From Cutibacterium namnetense (GTDB taxonomy: Bacteria > Actinomycetota > Actinomycetes > Propionibacteriales > Propionibacteriaceae), in NCBI RefSeq assembly GCF_001642025.1, contig NZ_LWHO01000003.1, positions 597,279 through 661,278 of the forward strand: DNA of 64,000 nt, given 5' to 3'. A model generated the notes under the pieces. The model did no database searches and had not been told where the DNA came from. It saw only the letters and a program-made list of their open reading frames with translations. Below, one piece after another: positions 38,422 through 46,674 of the stretch (position 1 is its first letter; every line of letters begins with the position of its first letter). Position numbers and translations under genes: made by a program.

Positions 38422-39384
38422 TCAGGAACTGAAGTGGGTCCAACCTCGTTCGTGCTGCCAGACCTGGCCATTAACGAGAACCGTGGGATCGGGCACCTCG
38501 TCGGGAGATAGGACCCGCCCGACGACGACCCACCCATCTGGAACAGTACCGGGAGCGAAAGTCGCTGCCAACGCATGATCCTCCCCACCGGCAAGCACCC
38601 AAGTGAGCGGATCCACTCCGGTGGCCATACCGACGGTGCGGACCGGCTCAGCTATATCTAGCTTCGAGGTGTCAATATCCATGCCGAATCCCGACGCCTG
38701 CGCGATATGGCCCAGATCGGCCAGCAAACCATCCGACACGTCGATCATGGCATGTGCGCCGGCCTTGGCCGCCACCAACCCTTGACCATAGGGGACCTCG
38801 GGACAACGCTGAGCGGCCACAACGGCCCGTGGGGAGCGGAAACCGCGTCCGAGAAGCACCAGACCGGCAGCTGCCAAACCGAGTTGGCCAATAACTGCAA
38901 CCTCATCACCGGGCACAGCACCGTCGCGACGCACAGGTGCCATACCAGCGGTCTGTCCGATCACCGTCACGGCGATGCTAACAACCGGGCCACCCGTGGT
39001 GTCCCCACCGACGACGCTAACTCCTGCCTTCTGGGACTCAGCGGCCATCCCAGCCATAAATTCGCGAGCCCACGACGCTGGCAGATCACCGGGAGCGGAA
39101 AACCCCACGACGAGAGCGACCGGGACGGCACCCATCGCCTCAATGTCGGAAACGTTGACAGCGACGGCCTTGCGGCCTACGTCGGTCGCCGTTGACCACC
39201 GACGCCGGAAGTGAACCTCCTCGACGAGGACGTCGGTCGACACGACTGCGGAACCGTCTACCTGGAACACTGCGCTGTCGTCGCCCGGGCCCAGGGCGAC
39301 GGCCTGACCCATCGTCAGGTCGTCGACCATCGAGGTGATGAGGGGGAACTCCCCTACCTGGGAAATGGTCGCCGTGGTGGCCAT
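38422..39384 (-). CDS. thiL: Thiamine-monophosphate kinase
   Basis: Phosphorylates thiamine monophosphate to thiamine pyrophosphate. GDDSAVFQVDG (about residues 35-45), DVLVEEVHF, NVSDIEAMGA, VGGDTTGGP and DVSDGLLADLGHI are AIR-synthase/ThiL motifs. 320 aa. ATG 39384 follows AGGAGAG. Divergent from the DUF3515 lipoprotein gene, as in mycobacteria. Confidence 0.93.
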   Translation of the reverse strand: MATTATISQVGEFPLITSMVDDLTMGQAVALGPGDDSAVFQVDGSAVVSTDVLVEEVHFRRRWSTATDVGRKAVAVNVSDIEAMGAVPVALVVGFSAPGDLPASWAREFMAGMAAESQKAGVSVVGGDTTGGPVVSIAVTVIGQTAGMAPVRRDGAVPGDEVAVIGQLGLAAAGLVLLGRGFRSPRAVVAAQRCPEVPYGQGLVAAKAGAHAMIDVSDGLLADLGHIAQASGFGMDIDTSKLDIAEPVRTVGMATGVDPLTWVLAGGEDHALAATFAPGTVPDGWVVVGRVLSPDEVPDPTVLVNGQVWQHERGWTHFSS

Positions 39385-39419
39385 GAGCTCTCCTTATCAA
39401 CCAGTCAGAGTAGGCACGC

Positions 39420-39425
39420 TAGCGT
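39420..39425 (+). promoter_or_regulatory. Candidate -10 box of the DUF3515 gene
   Basis: TAGCGT fits TANNNT and ends 6 nt before the GTG start at 39432, so the mRNA would begin at the start codon. An identical box with the same spacing precedes ilvE. Confidence 0.45.
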
Positions 39426-39431
39426 GAGTGC

Positions 39432-39887
39432 GTGCGCATCCATCATGCATCCCCGGTCGCAACACTGCTAGCGGGCCTATTCCTGATCGCCGCCTGCTCT
39501 GGTCAGGAGGAGCCGATCGCCCATCCCTCTCCCAGCGGGCCTGCTGCGGCGGGGTGTCGAGCAGTCATGGCAGATCTACCGCAAACGGTTGCCGGGGCGA
39601 CGCTCAAAAAGCACGACGCGACCGTGGCCGTCTGGGGTGATCCGCGTATCGTGCTGCGCTGCGGAGTCGGCAAGCCTACTGGCCTCCAACCGACGTCGCC
39701 CTGTGACGTCGTCAACGATGTCGGATGGTTCTCCGAGCAGATTGACGACGGCTGGCGATTCACCACTATTGGGAGGACGGGCAACGTTGAGGTGACGGTT
39801 CCGACCAGCTATGCCCCACAGGCGGATGCCCTAGTCGATCTCTCGGCAGCCATCAAGAAAATGCCCCAAGTGCACGCTTGCCAGTGA
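39432..39887 (+). CDS. DUF3515 lipoprotein
   Basis: A 151-aa predicted lipoprotein. Signal peptide with lipobox LIAAC (Cys at residue 22) is clear; after a Pro-rich spacer comes the DUF3515 domain: C-R-A-V...LPQTVAG..., AVWGDPRIVLRCGVGKP, C near residue 91 and WFSEQIDDGWRFTTIGR. Anchored on the outer face of the cytoplasmic membrane. Function is unknown. The position between ddl and thiL is conserved in actinobacteria. Confidence 0.85.
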   Translation: MRIHHASPVATLLAGLFLIAACSGQEEPIAHPSPSGPAAAGCRAVMADLPQTVAGATLKKHDATVAVWGDPRIVLRCGVGKPTGLQPTSPCDVVNDVGWFSEQIDDGWRFTTIGRTGNVEVTVPTSYAPQADALVDLSAAIKKMPQVHACQ

Positions 39888-39899
39888 GATACACCCCAG

Positions 39900-40997
39900 T
39901 CAGCGCAGGCCGAGGGGCCTTTCCAGGGCCAGCTCAATGAGCTCACTGACGATCTGGGCGTACGTCATGCCGCTGGCTTGCCACATAAGTGGGAACCCCG
40001 AGCTGCGGGTGAATCCGGGCATGGTGTTGGGCTCGTTCACGTAGACGGCGCCGTCCGGGGTGACGAACGTGTCGATACGAGCAAGCCCTTCACAACCGAG
40101 CACCCTGAACGCCTTGATCGCGACGTTTTGGACCCGAATGCGGGTCGCATCGTCTAGTTCTGCGCGGGACTGAACGGAGGCCTTCTGTTCTCCACTGAGG
40201 TATTTGGCTTCAAAGTCATAGAAGCCGTCAGGATCATGGACGACAATCTCGCCAGGTAGGGAGGCGCGAGGGGCAGCACCATGACGGCCATCAAGGACAG
40301 AGCACTCGATCTCGCGACCATGAATCCCCTGCTCAATAAGGACTTTGCTGTCGTGATCGCGGGCGGTCTCGATGGCCGCTTCCAACCCTTCCGGGCTTGT
40401 CACGCGGGAAATGCCGATCGAGGATCCGCCGCGGGCTGGCTTCACGAATAGCGGATATTGCAGACGCGATGCGGCCTTGAGGACGCCATTCTTGTCCTGG
40501 CGCCACTCGTGATCACGCACGACAAGGTATGGCCCGACCAAAACTCCAGCCTCCGCGAGGATCATCTTGGTGAGATGTTTGTCCATGCAGTTAGCGCTAG
40601 CTGCCACCCCGCACCCGACATACCGCACCCCGGCCATCTCCAGCAGGCCCTGAATGGTGCCATCTTCACCAAATGGTCCGTGCAGTATCGGAAATACCAC
40701 CTGAACTAAGTCGGCATTGCCCTCGGTATCGACGACGCAGGTACCCTCGACCATCTGCTTGACTGACACCAGAGGACGATCTCCCACTTCGACAGTAGGA
40801 AGCTGCCCGGTACTGGGAAGATCGAGAATTTCATCGATCCCGTATCGCACCCAGACCCCCTCAGGGCTGATACCGATACCAGTGACATCGAATCGTTCGG
40901 CGTCAATCGCAGCGACCACGTTCGCCGCCGAAAGGCAGGAGATCGAATGCTCCGAACTCATCCCCCCGAAGATGACGGCCACGTGGATGCGATTCAT
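39900..40997 (-). CDS. ddl: D-alanine-D-alanine ligase
   Basis: ATP-grasp enzyme making the D-Ala-D-Ala dipeptide for peptidoglycan. IFGGMSSEHSISCLSA (residues 9-24) is the usual N-terminal motif, followed by LHGPFGEDGTIQGLLE, VKPARGGSSIGISRV, and NEPNTMPGFTRSS near the C-terminus. 365 aa from ATG 40997, 7 nt after AGGACC. The gpsA gene that often lies upstream in actinobacteria is not present here. Confidence 0.95.
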   Translation of the reverse strand: MNRIHVAVIFGGMSSEHSISCLSAANVVAAIDAERFDVTGIGISPEGVWVRYGIDEILDLPSTGQLPTVEVGDRPLVSVKQMVEGTCVVDTEGNADLVQVVFPILHGPFGEDGTIQGLLEMAGVRYVGCGVAASANCMDKHLTKMILAEAGVLVGPYLVVRDHEWRQDKNGVLKAASRLQYPLFVKPARGGSSIGISRVTSPEGLEAAIETARDHDSKVLIEQGIHGREIECSVLDGRHGAAPRASLPGEIVVHDPDGFYDFEAKYLSGEQKASVQSRAELDDATRIRVQNVAIKAFRVLGCEGLARIDTFVTPDGAVYVNEPNTMPGFTRSSGFPLMWQASGMTYAQIVSELIELALERPLGLR

Positions 40998-41045
40998 ATG
41001 AGGTCCTTTCCGTATGACGGCACTCAACCTTACCGAGCCGGCACC

Positions 41046-41822
41046 TCAGTGAGGGTCGACGACTGGCCGCGCGGGAGCAATGGACTTGGGAACGCGTGTC
41101 CCCTTGCGCATGTCGTAGCGATCCGGTGGTGGGAACTCTCCCCGAGCCCGGGCGACTTGGGCGTCGATGGCGTCCATGATTCGATTTGTGGCCTCCCTGA
41201 CAGATGCGAGGTCGCGACGACCTCGTAGATCCGACAGCTCAACATCGGTGCCGCAATACAGCGTCATGGTTTTACGCGGCACCAGTTTCGGGAAGGTCAT
41301 CTCCTTGTACCCCATGACCTCCTGGGGTCCCCATTGTCCGACTGGGATAACGGGAACACCTGTTTCTAATGCCAGGCGGGCAGCCCCTGTGCGTCCTGTC
41401 ATTGGCCAGTGGAGAGGATCAGCGGTGATGGTGCCCTCGGGATACATCACGACCGTCATCCCCTTGTCGAGAGCCGCCTTAGCGTCGTGGAGGACTTTGG
41501 CCGGGTTGGGGCCCTTCCGGTCTACCGGGATTTGCCCACTAGCCGAGGCAACCCAGCCGATAATCGGCACCGAAAAAAGCTCTTTCTTCGCTAACCAGTG
41601 CGGCCATCGTCCGTTAGCGACGAGGAAAGCTCCCAAGACAACTGGGTCATAATTCGAGATGTGGTTGCTCACAATGAGCGCTGGCCCGGGGTCAGGAAGA
41701 TTCTCGCCACCATGATGGTCAAACCGCGTCAGGATGCGAGCCAGTGGGTACAGCGTTCCCACCCCCATCCGGAAGACCAGTCCAGGGGTGTCGGCTGGGT
41801 TAGTCACGGCGGGCAAAGCCAC
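41046..41822 (-). CDS. 1-acyl-glycerol-3-phosphate acyltransferase-like
   Basis: Lysophosphatidate-type acyltransferase of the PlsC family, 258 aa. Motif I NHISNYDPV provides the HX4D catalytic pair, motif II GQIPVDRKG, and motif III YPEGTITADP. Expected at the inner membrane face in phospholipid synthesis. Starts at GTG 41822; a start at Met19 (MGVGTLYPLARI) is possible. Its upstream neighbour on the same strand is now the leuC remnant. Confidence 0.85.
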   Translation of the reverse strand: MALPAVTNPADTPGLVFRMGVGTLYPLARILTRFDHHGGENLPDPGPALIVSNHISNYDPVVLGAFLVANGRWPHWLAKKELFSVPIIGWVASASGQIPVDRKGPNPAKVLHDAKAALDKGMTVVMYPEGTITADPLHWPMTGRTGAARLALETGVPVIPVGQWGPQEVMGYKEMTFPKLVPRKTMTLYCGTDVELSDLRGRRDLASVREATNRIMDAIDAQVARARGEFPPPDRYDMRKGTRVPKSIAPARPVVDPH

Positions 41823-41875
41823 GGTGTTCCTCCTGAGTGAACCGGCGGGTCACCTTACCTTATCGGCTCAGCGGT

Positions 41876-42241
41876 TTACGTCCATCTCCGACTTTCTAAC
41901 CGCTTCGCGTGCGCGCCGCGATATGTCGTCGCCTGATGATCCTGTGGCTCGATCCGGCCGCTCGGGCAAGATCCTAGAAATACGGCGCCGATGACGATGT
42001 CACACATCGTGGTGTCTGGGGCCAAATCCATGTACTCCCAGGCTCGTGACGCTGCGCTACGCCACCTGGTCCGCGATGTCTTCGACGCCCCGGCTACCAC
42101 GGGACTCCCTAGAGCGGGTTAGTACCCCAAACAACGGGGGGTGAAACTCGCGGCTTCCACTCGGAACTCAGCGTTGAAAACAGCGACGCCGTCAGTACGC
42201 TGAGTAAGCCAGTACCTGATGGTCGTTCTGGTTCGACGGCC
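41876..42241 (-). pseudogene. leuC: leuC remnant (isopropylmalate isomerase large subunit)
   Basis: Reading on the minus strand: RYWLTQRTDGVAVFNAEF then RVEAASFTP, next in another frame VVWGTNPL, stop, GVP, then in a third frame AASRAWEYMDLAPDTTM and CDIVIGAVFLGSCPSGRIE followed by ATTYRGAHAKR. This collinear order of E-Y-W-x-x-L-x-T-D-x-x-A-V-F-(D/N)-A-E, W-G-T-N-P, (A)-(Y)-M-x-L-x-P-x-T-x-M and V-F-(I/L)-G-S-C-x-(N/S)-(G/S)-R-I-E is that of LeuC from about its middle onward. At least two frameshifts and a stop destroy it; both ends are missing. The remnant faces the IclR gene exactly as leuC does in related actinobacteria. Confidence 0.75.
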
Positions 42242-42255
42242 AAGATTTGGAACGC

Positions 42256-42261
42256 TAATAT
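42256..42261 (+). promoter_or_regulatory. Candidate -10 box of the IclR regulator
   Basis: TAATAT ends 6 nt before ATG 42268, predicting a leaderless transcript. It lies just outside the recognisable leuC remnant. No clear -35 hexamer is seen. Confidence 0.4.
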
Positions 42262-42267
42262 CGGCAT

Positions 42268-42984
42268 ATGGACCAATCAAGTGGTGTTGGCGTGTTGGAT
42301 AAGGCCGCCCTCGTGTTGGCAGCCTTGGAGACCGGACCGGCCTCCTTAGCAGGACTAGTCCAAATGACTGGACTGGCTCGCCCGACGGCACATCGCCTGG
42401 CCCGCGCTCTGGAACACCACCGTTTCGTTGCACGCGATCTACAGGGCCGCTTCATTCTTGGCCCGAGGCTGTCAGAACTTGCCGCAGCCGCCGGGGAAGA
42501 TCGTCTCTTGGCGGCCTCTGGGCCGATCCTGGCCAGACTGCGTGACATCACGGGCGAATCCGCTCAACTGTACCGACGTCAGGCCGGCAGCCGCGTCTGT
42601 GCAGCGGCCGCTGAGCGCCCCACCGGTCTTCGCGACACCATTCCGGTCGGGTCGGTGTTGTCGGTCGATGCCGGTTCAGCCGCCCAGATCTTGCTGGCGT
42701 GGGAAGACACCGACAAAATCCGCCGCGGCTTAAGTAACTCTGCTTTCTCTGAGGTCACGTTGGCAGCAGTGCGCAAACGCGGCTGGGCTCAATCTGTCGG
42801 TGAGCGTGAGGCTGGTGTGGCGTCTGTCTCTGCCCCAGTACGCTCCCCTTCGGGGAAGGTCATTGCGGCTGTATCGGTGTCGGGACCAATCGAGCGCCTT
42901 ACACGTCAGCCGGGACGTATTCACGCTCCAGCCGTCGTCGCGGCTGGCGGGCGCTTATCGGAGGTGCTGCGCCGGGCGCAGTGA
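42268..42984 (+). CDS. IclR-family transcriptional regulator (LtbR-like)
   Basis: A 238-aa IclR-type regulator: N-terminal winged helix-turn-helix (LDKAALVLAALETGP, GLARPTAHRLARALEHH) and a C-terminal effector domain with SAQLYRRQAG, VGSVLSVDAGSAAQILLA and SVSAPVRSPSGKVIAAVSVSG. By position, opposite a leuC remnant, it corresponds to LtbR of Corynebacterium and Rv2989 of mycobacteria, which control leuCD. With leuC dead here, its remaining targets are unknown. Confidence 0.85.
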   Translation: MDQSSGVGVLDKAALVLAALETGPASLAGLVQMTGLARPTAHRLARALEHHRFVARDLQGRFILGPRLSELAAAAGEDRLLAASGPILARLRDITGESAQLYRRQAGSRVCAAAAERPTGLRDTIPVGSVLSVDAGSAAQILLAWEDTDKIRRGLSNSAFSEVTLAAVRKRGWAQSVGEREAGVASVSAPVRSPSGKVIAAVSVSGPIERLTRQPGRIHAPAVVAAGGRLSEVLRRAQ

Positions 42985-43093
42985 AGAAGGCTGTGCGATG
43001 CGCAGCTACCAGGAGTGGGGGCTTCTCCCTGCAGTTCTTCAGCATTCTCGCCCCTAGAGCATGACATCTCGTAAGGCACAGCAATATGACTAA

Positions 43094-43121
43094 TGGCCCG
43101 GATCTTGCTAGATCCGGGCCA
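43094..43121. terminator. Hairpin between IclR gene and tRNA-Glu
   Basis: TGGCCCGGATC (43094-43104) and GATCCGGGCCA (43111-43121) form a perfect 11-bp stem with a 6-nt loop, between convergent transcription units. A bidirectional terminator is likely. Confidence 0.55.
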
Positions 43122-43132
43122 TCTATCGTTGG

Positions 43133-43205
43133 TAGCCCCGAGCGGATTCGAACCGCCGTTTCAGCCTTGAGAGGGCCGCGTGCTAGGCCGCTGCACTACG
43201 GGGCC
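43133..43205 (-). tRNA. tRNA-Glu (CTC)
   Basis: Minus-strand cloverleaf: acceptor GGCCCCG/CGGGGCT with a G1-U72 wobble, D-arm GTGC...GCAC, anticodon loop CTCTCAA with anticodon CTC, T-loop TTCGAAT, discriminator A. CCA is not encoded. Linked to tRNA-Gln as in other actinobacteria, where gltX is often adjacent; gltX is not seen here. Confidence 0.95.
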
Positions 43206-43341
43206 ATCGGGTTATCAATTACCGTCGAGTTCGGTTTTTGAAAACCTTCTTCTGTTGTTCCCAATTCGTCTCCAAACCAGGCTGGAAAACCTTAGCAACC
43301 CATCAGCTACCTGTGCAACTTCATAGGTCTGGTCTCCCGCG

Positions 43342-43413
43342 CTGGGGTACCAGGACTCGAACCTGGACTAACTGAACCAGAATCAGTCGGGCTGCCAATT
43401 ACCCCATACCCCA
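43342..43413 (-). tRNA. tRNA-Gln (CTG)
   Basis: Minus-strand cloverleaf: acceptor TGGGGTA/TACCCCA, anticodon loop TTCTGGT with anticodon CTG, T-loop TTCGAGT, discriminator G. CCA is not encoded. It lies 136 bp upstream of tRNA-Glu and may be cotranscribed with it. Confidence 0.95.
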
Positions 43414-43506
43414 ATGTCGTTCCACCGCGGTGAACCTCGGTGGCGCAACGTCGAGAAACTCTAACGGGCCATCCACCAACTTTGCAAATCAGAGCGAACC
43501 GCCCTG

Positions 43507-44451
43507 TCACGCTGGTGTCCGTCGGGCCACCCCCATGAGATTTCCGATCCACCATCCAGCTAGAGCGATCGTCAAGAAGCCGCCAGTGTCCCAAGCAGCG
43601 TCCACCCAACTCATCGCCGTCACGCCGCGAGCCTGAGACACCCCTCCCAGGAAGACTGCATAGCCGAAGGCGAAAAGGTTGTTAACGACGTGGGCTGCCG
43701 CGCCAGCCTCGATTCCTCCGGTGACGATGACAAGCCAACCGGCGAGCAGACCAAAAGTGAATCGATCTGCGAAAAGCCACGCGTTTTGCGTGCCATGCAT
43801 GAGGGCAAAAATCAGCGCGGAGACGACGACCGACGTCCAGCGTCCAGCCTTTTCCGACAGGTTCACAGACAACCCCGAGATGACGTTCATGAGATAACCA
43901 CGGAAGAACATTTCCTCGGCGATCGCCTGAAACGGCGAGGTTATGATGATCGCCAACAGCCACACCCACCAGTGCCGAGTAACGGTGTAATGGGCGTTGG
44001 CCCCGCCTCGGACCAGCAACTGCGTGAGATTGAGCACCACGACAGCAACAAGCCCCACCAGTAGCCCGAATCTCCAGCGGATTCCTGGTTGTACCGACGC
44101 CACCCATCGCGGCGCACGATGGTTGAGGTAGTGAGCAAGCACGAGCACCACGACGATAAGGCTGGCTAGAGCCAGATGAGTGGCTATCAGTCCCCCGATG
44201 GTGTGATACCCGGCTGCTCGCGGGTAATAGGCGCCGAACCCTTCCCCGTCGGCACCCTCGAGGAGCCAACCAACACCGAGGAAGGCATACAGCAGGCCCG
44301 GAACGACGACGGCATACCCCAACAGCAATCCGATGAGCCCCAGCAGTCCGGGAGCCGGGCCAGCACCCGAATCAACGAGGACCCGGGTGTAATCGACCCG
44401 TGGCTCGGGGTCGGTCACCATCACATGACGGGACACGCCGCGAGTCGCCAT
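43507..44451 (-). CDS. CPBP-family intramembrane metalloprotease
   Basis: A 314-aa membrane protein with about eight hydrophobic segments and the CPBP/Abi motif AIAEEMFFRGYLMN (EExxxR) followed by FALMHGTQNAW (with the conserved His) and HVVNNLFAFGY. Such proteins include CAAX-type proteases and bacteriocin-immunity-like factors; substrate unknown. Its ATG shares one base with the stop of the FAH-family gene (TGATG), so it is translationally coupled. Confidence 0.85.
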   Translation of the reverse strand: MATRGVSRHVMVTDPEPRVDYTRVLVDSGAGPAPGLLGLIGLLLGYAVVVPGLLYAFLGVGWLLEGADGEGFGAYYPRAAGYHTIGGLIATHLALASLIVVVLVLAHYLNHRAPRWVASVQPGIRWRFGLLVGLVAVVVLNLTQLLVRGGANAHYTVTRHWWVWLLAIIITSPFQAIAEEMFFRGYLMNVISGLSVNLSEKAGRWTSVVVSALIFALMHGTQNAWLFADRFTFGLLAGWLVIVTGGIEAGAAAHVVNNLFAFGYAVFLGGVSQARGVTAMSWVDAAWDTGGFLTIALAGWWIGNLMGVARRTPA

Positions 44452-45251
44452 CAGGCCCCCACGACGGTGTTAGTAAGTGTCCCGATCCCCTCAATCTCAA
44501 CCTCCACGCGCTGCCCAAGCTCCATCGGCCCAACCCCAGCGGGGGTACCCGTGAGGATGACGTCACCCGGCAACAAGGTCATGAACGAGGAGATATAGGA
44601 AATGAGCTTGGGGATGGTGTGGATCATCTGGTCGGTATTGCCGTGCTGGACTTCCTTACCACCAAGTCGAGTCACAATCTGGCGGTGAGACGCTTCCGCG
44701 ATAGAGAAGTGGGTGACCATCCACGGCCCCAGCGGGCAGAAGGTGTCAGCCCCCTTGGCGCGCAGCCAGTGACCGTCAGAATTTTGCAGATCACGAGCGG
44801 TAACGTCATTGGCAACCGTGAAACCAAAGATGACTTCCTGAGCCCTCTGCTCTGGCACATCCTTGCAAATCCGTCCGATAACGATCGCTAGCTCCCCCTC
44901 ATAATGCAGGTTGGAGGACGCAGCCGGTCGCACAATGGGCTCGTCGGGACCAATGACAGAGGTATTCGGCTTAACAAAAAGAAGCGGTTGGCTAGGAACT
45001 TCATTGCCCAGCTCGCTGGCATGCTCAGCGTAATTGCGACTAATCCCAATGACCTTCGACCGTGGAATCACCGGGGAGAGCAGCCGCACGTCAGTGAGGT
45101 CGTGGCGGGCACCGGTGTATTGAACCGGGGCCGCCACTGGATCTCCAGTGATGACGGCGATGGTATCGGGATGATCTCCATGATCGGCAGCAAGCTCAAC
45201 GATCCCGAAGGCAGGGTCGGAACCAGCGGTGACAAACCGGGCAATACGCAT
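44451..45251 (-). CDS. Fumarylacetoacetate hydrolase family protein
   Basis: A 266-aa FAH-family protein. Active-site pattern: GISRNYAEHASELGNE, LHYEGELAIVIGR with metal-binding Glu residues, NDVTARDLQ, and DVILTGTPAGVGPM. Members hydrolyse or decarboxylate beta-diketo acids or oxaloacetate; the reaction here is not known. The gene sits where mycobacteria carry Rv2993c. ATG 45251 is 6 nt after TAGTCT, suggesting a leaderless mRNA. Confidence 0.85.
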   Translation of the reverse strand: MRIARFVTAGSDPAFGIVELAADHGDHPDTIAVITGDPVAAPVQYTGARHDLTDVRLLSPVIPRSKVIGISRNYAEHASELGNEVPSQPLLFVKPNTSVIGPDEPIVRPAASSNLHYEGELAIVIGRICKDVPEQRAQEVIFGFTVANDVTARDLQNSDGHWLRAKGADTFCPLGPWMVTHFSIAEASHRQIVTRLGGKEVQHGNTDQMIHTIPKLISYISSFMTLLPGDVILTGTPAGVGPMELGQRVEVEIEGIGTLTNTVVGA

Positions 45252-45257
45252 GGGTCA

Positions 45258-45263
45258 AGACTA
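45258..45263 (-). promoter_or_regulatory. Candidate -10 box of the FAH-family gene
   Basis: TAGTCT on the minus strand lies 6 nt before ATG 45251 and fits TANNNT. The divergent deoA start is only 80 bp away, so the two promoters share this short region. Confidence 0.45.
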
Positions 45264-45319
45264 TCGGCGTGTCGGGACATAACGGGAGCATCCATGCACC
45301 GAAAGAGGGCAAGCCCTGC

Positions 45320-45325
45320 CATACT
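45320..45325 (+). promoter_or_regulatory. Candidate -10 box of deoA
   Basis: CATACT (one mismatch to TATACT) ends 6 nt before ATG 45332. No Shine-Dalgarno is close to the ATG, so leaderless translation is likely. Confidence 0.35.
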
Positions 45326-45331
45326 TGCGCC

Positions 45332-46621
45332 ATGACCAGCACGTATTCCGTCGTCGACCTCATCCGTGCCAAGCGCGAAGGCCAGACTCTCAACTCCGAC
45401 CAGATCACATGGCTTATCCGCGCCTACACCGACGGCGTCGTCGCCGACGAACAGATGTCTGCCATGGCGATGGCGGTGTATTTCCAGGGGCTCGACGACG
45501 CCGAGTTGTCGACCTGGACGACCGCCATGATCGAGTCGGGCGAGCGGATGTCTTTCGCTGGGCTGTCCCGCCCCACCGTCGACAAGCACTCCACTGGTGG
45601 CGTGGGCGACAAGATCACGTTGCCGCTGGCTCCCTTGGTTGCCGCATGCGGTGCTGCCGTACCACAGCTATCTGGCCGGGGTCTGGGCCACACCGGTGGC
45701 ACCCTCGACAAGATGGAAGCCATTCCCGGATGGCGAGCGGATCTCTCTCACGACGAGATGGTCGCTCAGCTCGAGAAAGTCGGTGCCGTCATCTGCGCGG
45801 CCGGGCCGGGATTGGCTCCTGCTGACAAGAAGCTCTACGCCCTGCGCGACGTTACCGGCACCGTCGAATCCATCCCGCTGATCGCTTCGTCCATCATGAG
45901 CAAGAAGATCGCCGAAGGGACCGACAGTCTCGTCCTCGACGTCAAGACCGGCTCGGGAGCCTTCATGAAGACCGAAGAGGACGCCCGCGAGCTTGCCCGG
46001 CGTCTCGTCGGGCTGGGTGAGGCTGCCGGGGTGCATACCACCGCTCTACTGACCCGCATGGACGCCCCATTGGGTTACGCCTGCGGTAACGGCATCGAGG
46101 TCGCCGAATCCCTTGAGGTGTTGGCCGGCGGAGGCCCCTCCGACGTCGTTGAGCTCACCGTCGCCCTAGCTCGTCACATGGTGAAAGCGGCTGGATTGGA
46201 CGTCATCGATCCGGCCGATGTACTGGCCAGTGGCCAGGCGATGGATGTCTGGCGCGACATGGTTCGCGCCCAGGGCGGTGACCCTGACGCTCCACTGCCG
46301 GTGGCCCGCCACTCGCAGGACGTCGTCGCCACCAAGACTGGCGTCATCACCAGGATTGACGCCATGTCGGTGGGCCTAGCCGCCTGGCGCTTAGGTGCCG
46401 GACGCGCCCGCAAGGAGGATCCGGTGCAAGCTGCGGCCGGCGTGATGTTACGAGTTCGTCCCGGAGACCGCGTTGTCGAAGGCCAGCCATTGGCCACCCT
46501 ACTCACCGACACCCCTGGCTCCATTGTGCGGGCCGAGGATGCCATGGCCGACGCTTTCACCGTCGGGCAATCCTTCCAGCCTCAAGACATCGTCGTTGAC
46601 ACCATCACGGCCGGATCATGA
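45332..46621 (+). CDS. deoA: Thymidine / pyrimidine-nucleoside phosphorylase
   Basis: Phosphorolysis of thymidine or other pyrimidine nucleosides in salvage. Family signature SGRGLGHTGGTLDKMEAIPG (about residue 112-131), DKHSTGGVGDKI (about 81-92), and KKIAEGTDSLVLDVKTGSGA are present. 429 aa, normal length. ATG 45332 (MTSTYSVVDLIRAKR) is the family start; the frame extends upstream without similarity. Downstream is a strong bidirectional terminator shared with ilvE. Confidence 0.93.
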   Translation: MTSTYSVVDLIRAKREGQTLNSDQITWLIRAYTDGVVADEQMSAMAMAVYFQGLDDAELSTWTTAMIESGERMSFAGLSRPTVDKHSTGGVGDKITLPLAPLVAACGAAVPQLSGRGLGHTGGTLDKMEAIPGWRADLSHDEMVAQLEKVGAVICAAGPGLAPADKKLYALRDVTGTVESIPLIASSIMSKKIAEGTDSLVLDVKTGSGAFMKTEEDARELARRLVGLGEAAGVHTTALLTRMDAPLGYACGNGIEVAESLEVLAGGGPSDVVELTVALARHMVKAAGLDVIDPADVLASGQAMDVWRDMVRAQGGDPDAPLPVARHSQDVVATKTGVITRIDAMSVGLAAWRLGAGRARKEDPVQAAAGVMLRVRPGDRVVEGQPLATLLTDTPGSIVRAEDAMADAFTVGQSFQPQDIVVDTITAGS

Positions 46622-46626
46622 ACCAC

Positions 46627-46663
46627 ATCATCGGGGCCGGTTCGCTGAGCCGGCCCCGATGAT
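46627..46663. terminator. Bidirectional terminator, deoA / ilvE
   Basis: ATCATCGGGGCCGG (46627-46640) and CCGGCCCCGATGAT (46650-46663) form a perfect 14-bp stem with a 9-nt loop between two convergent genes. It is the strongest hairpin seen in the window, though without a T-tract. Confidence 0.7.
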
Positions 46664-46674
46664 AGTGCACCTCG

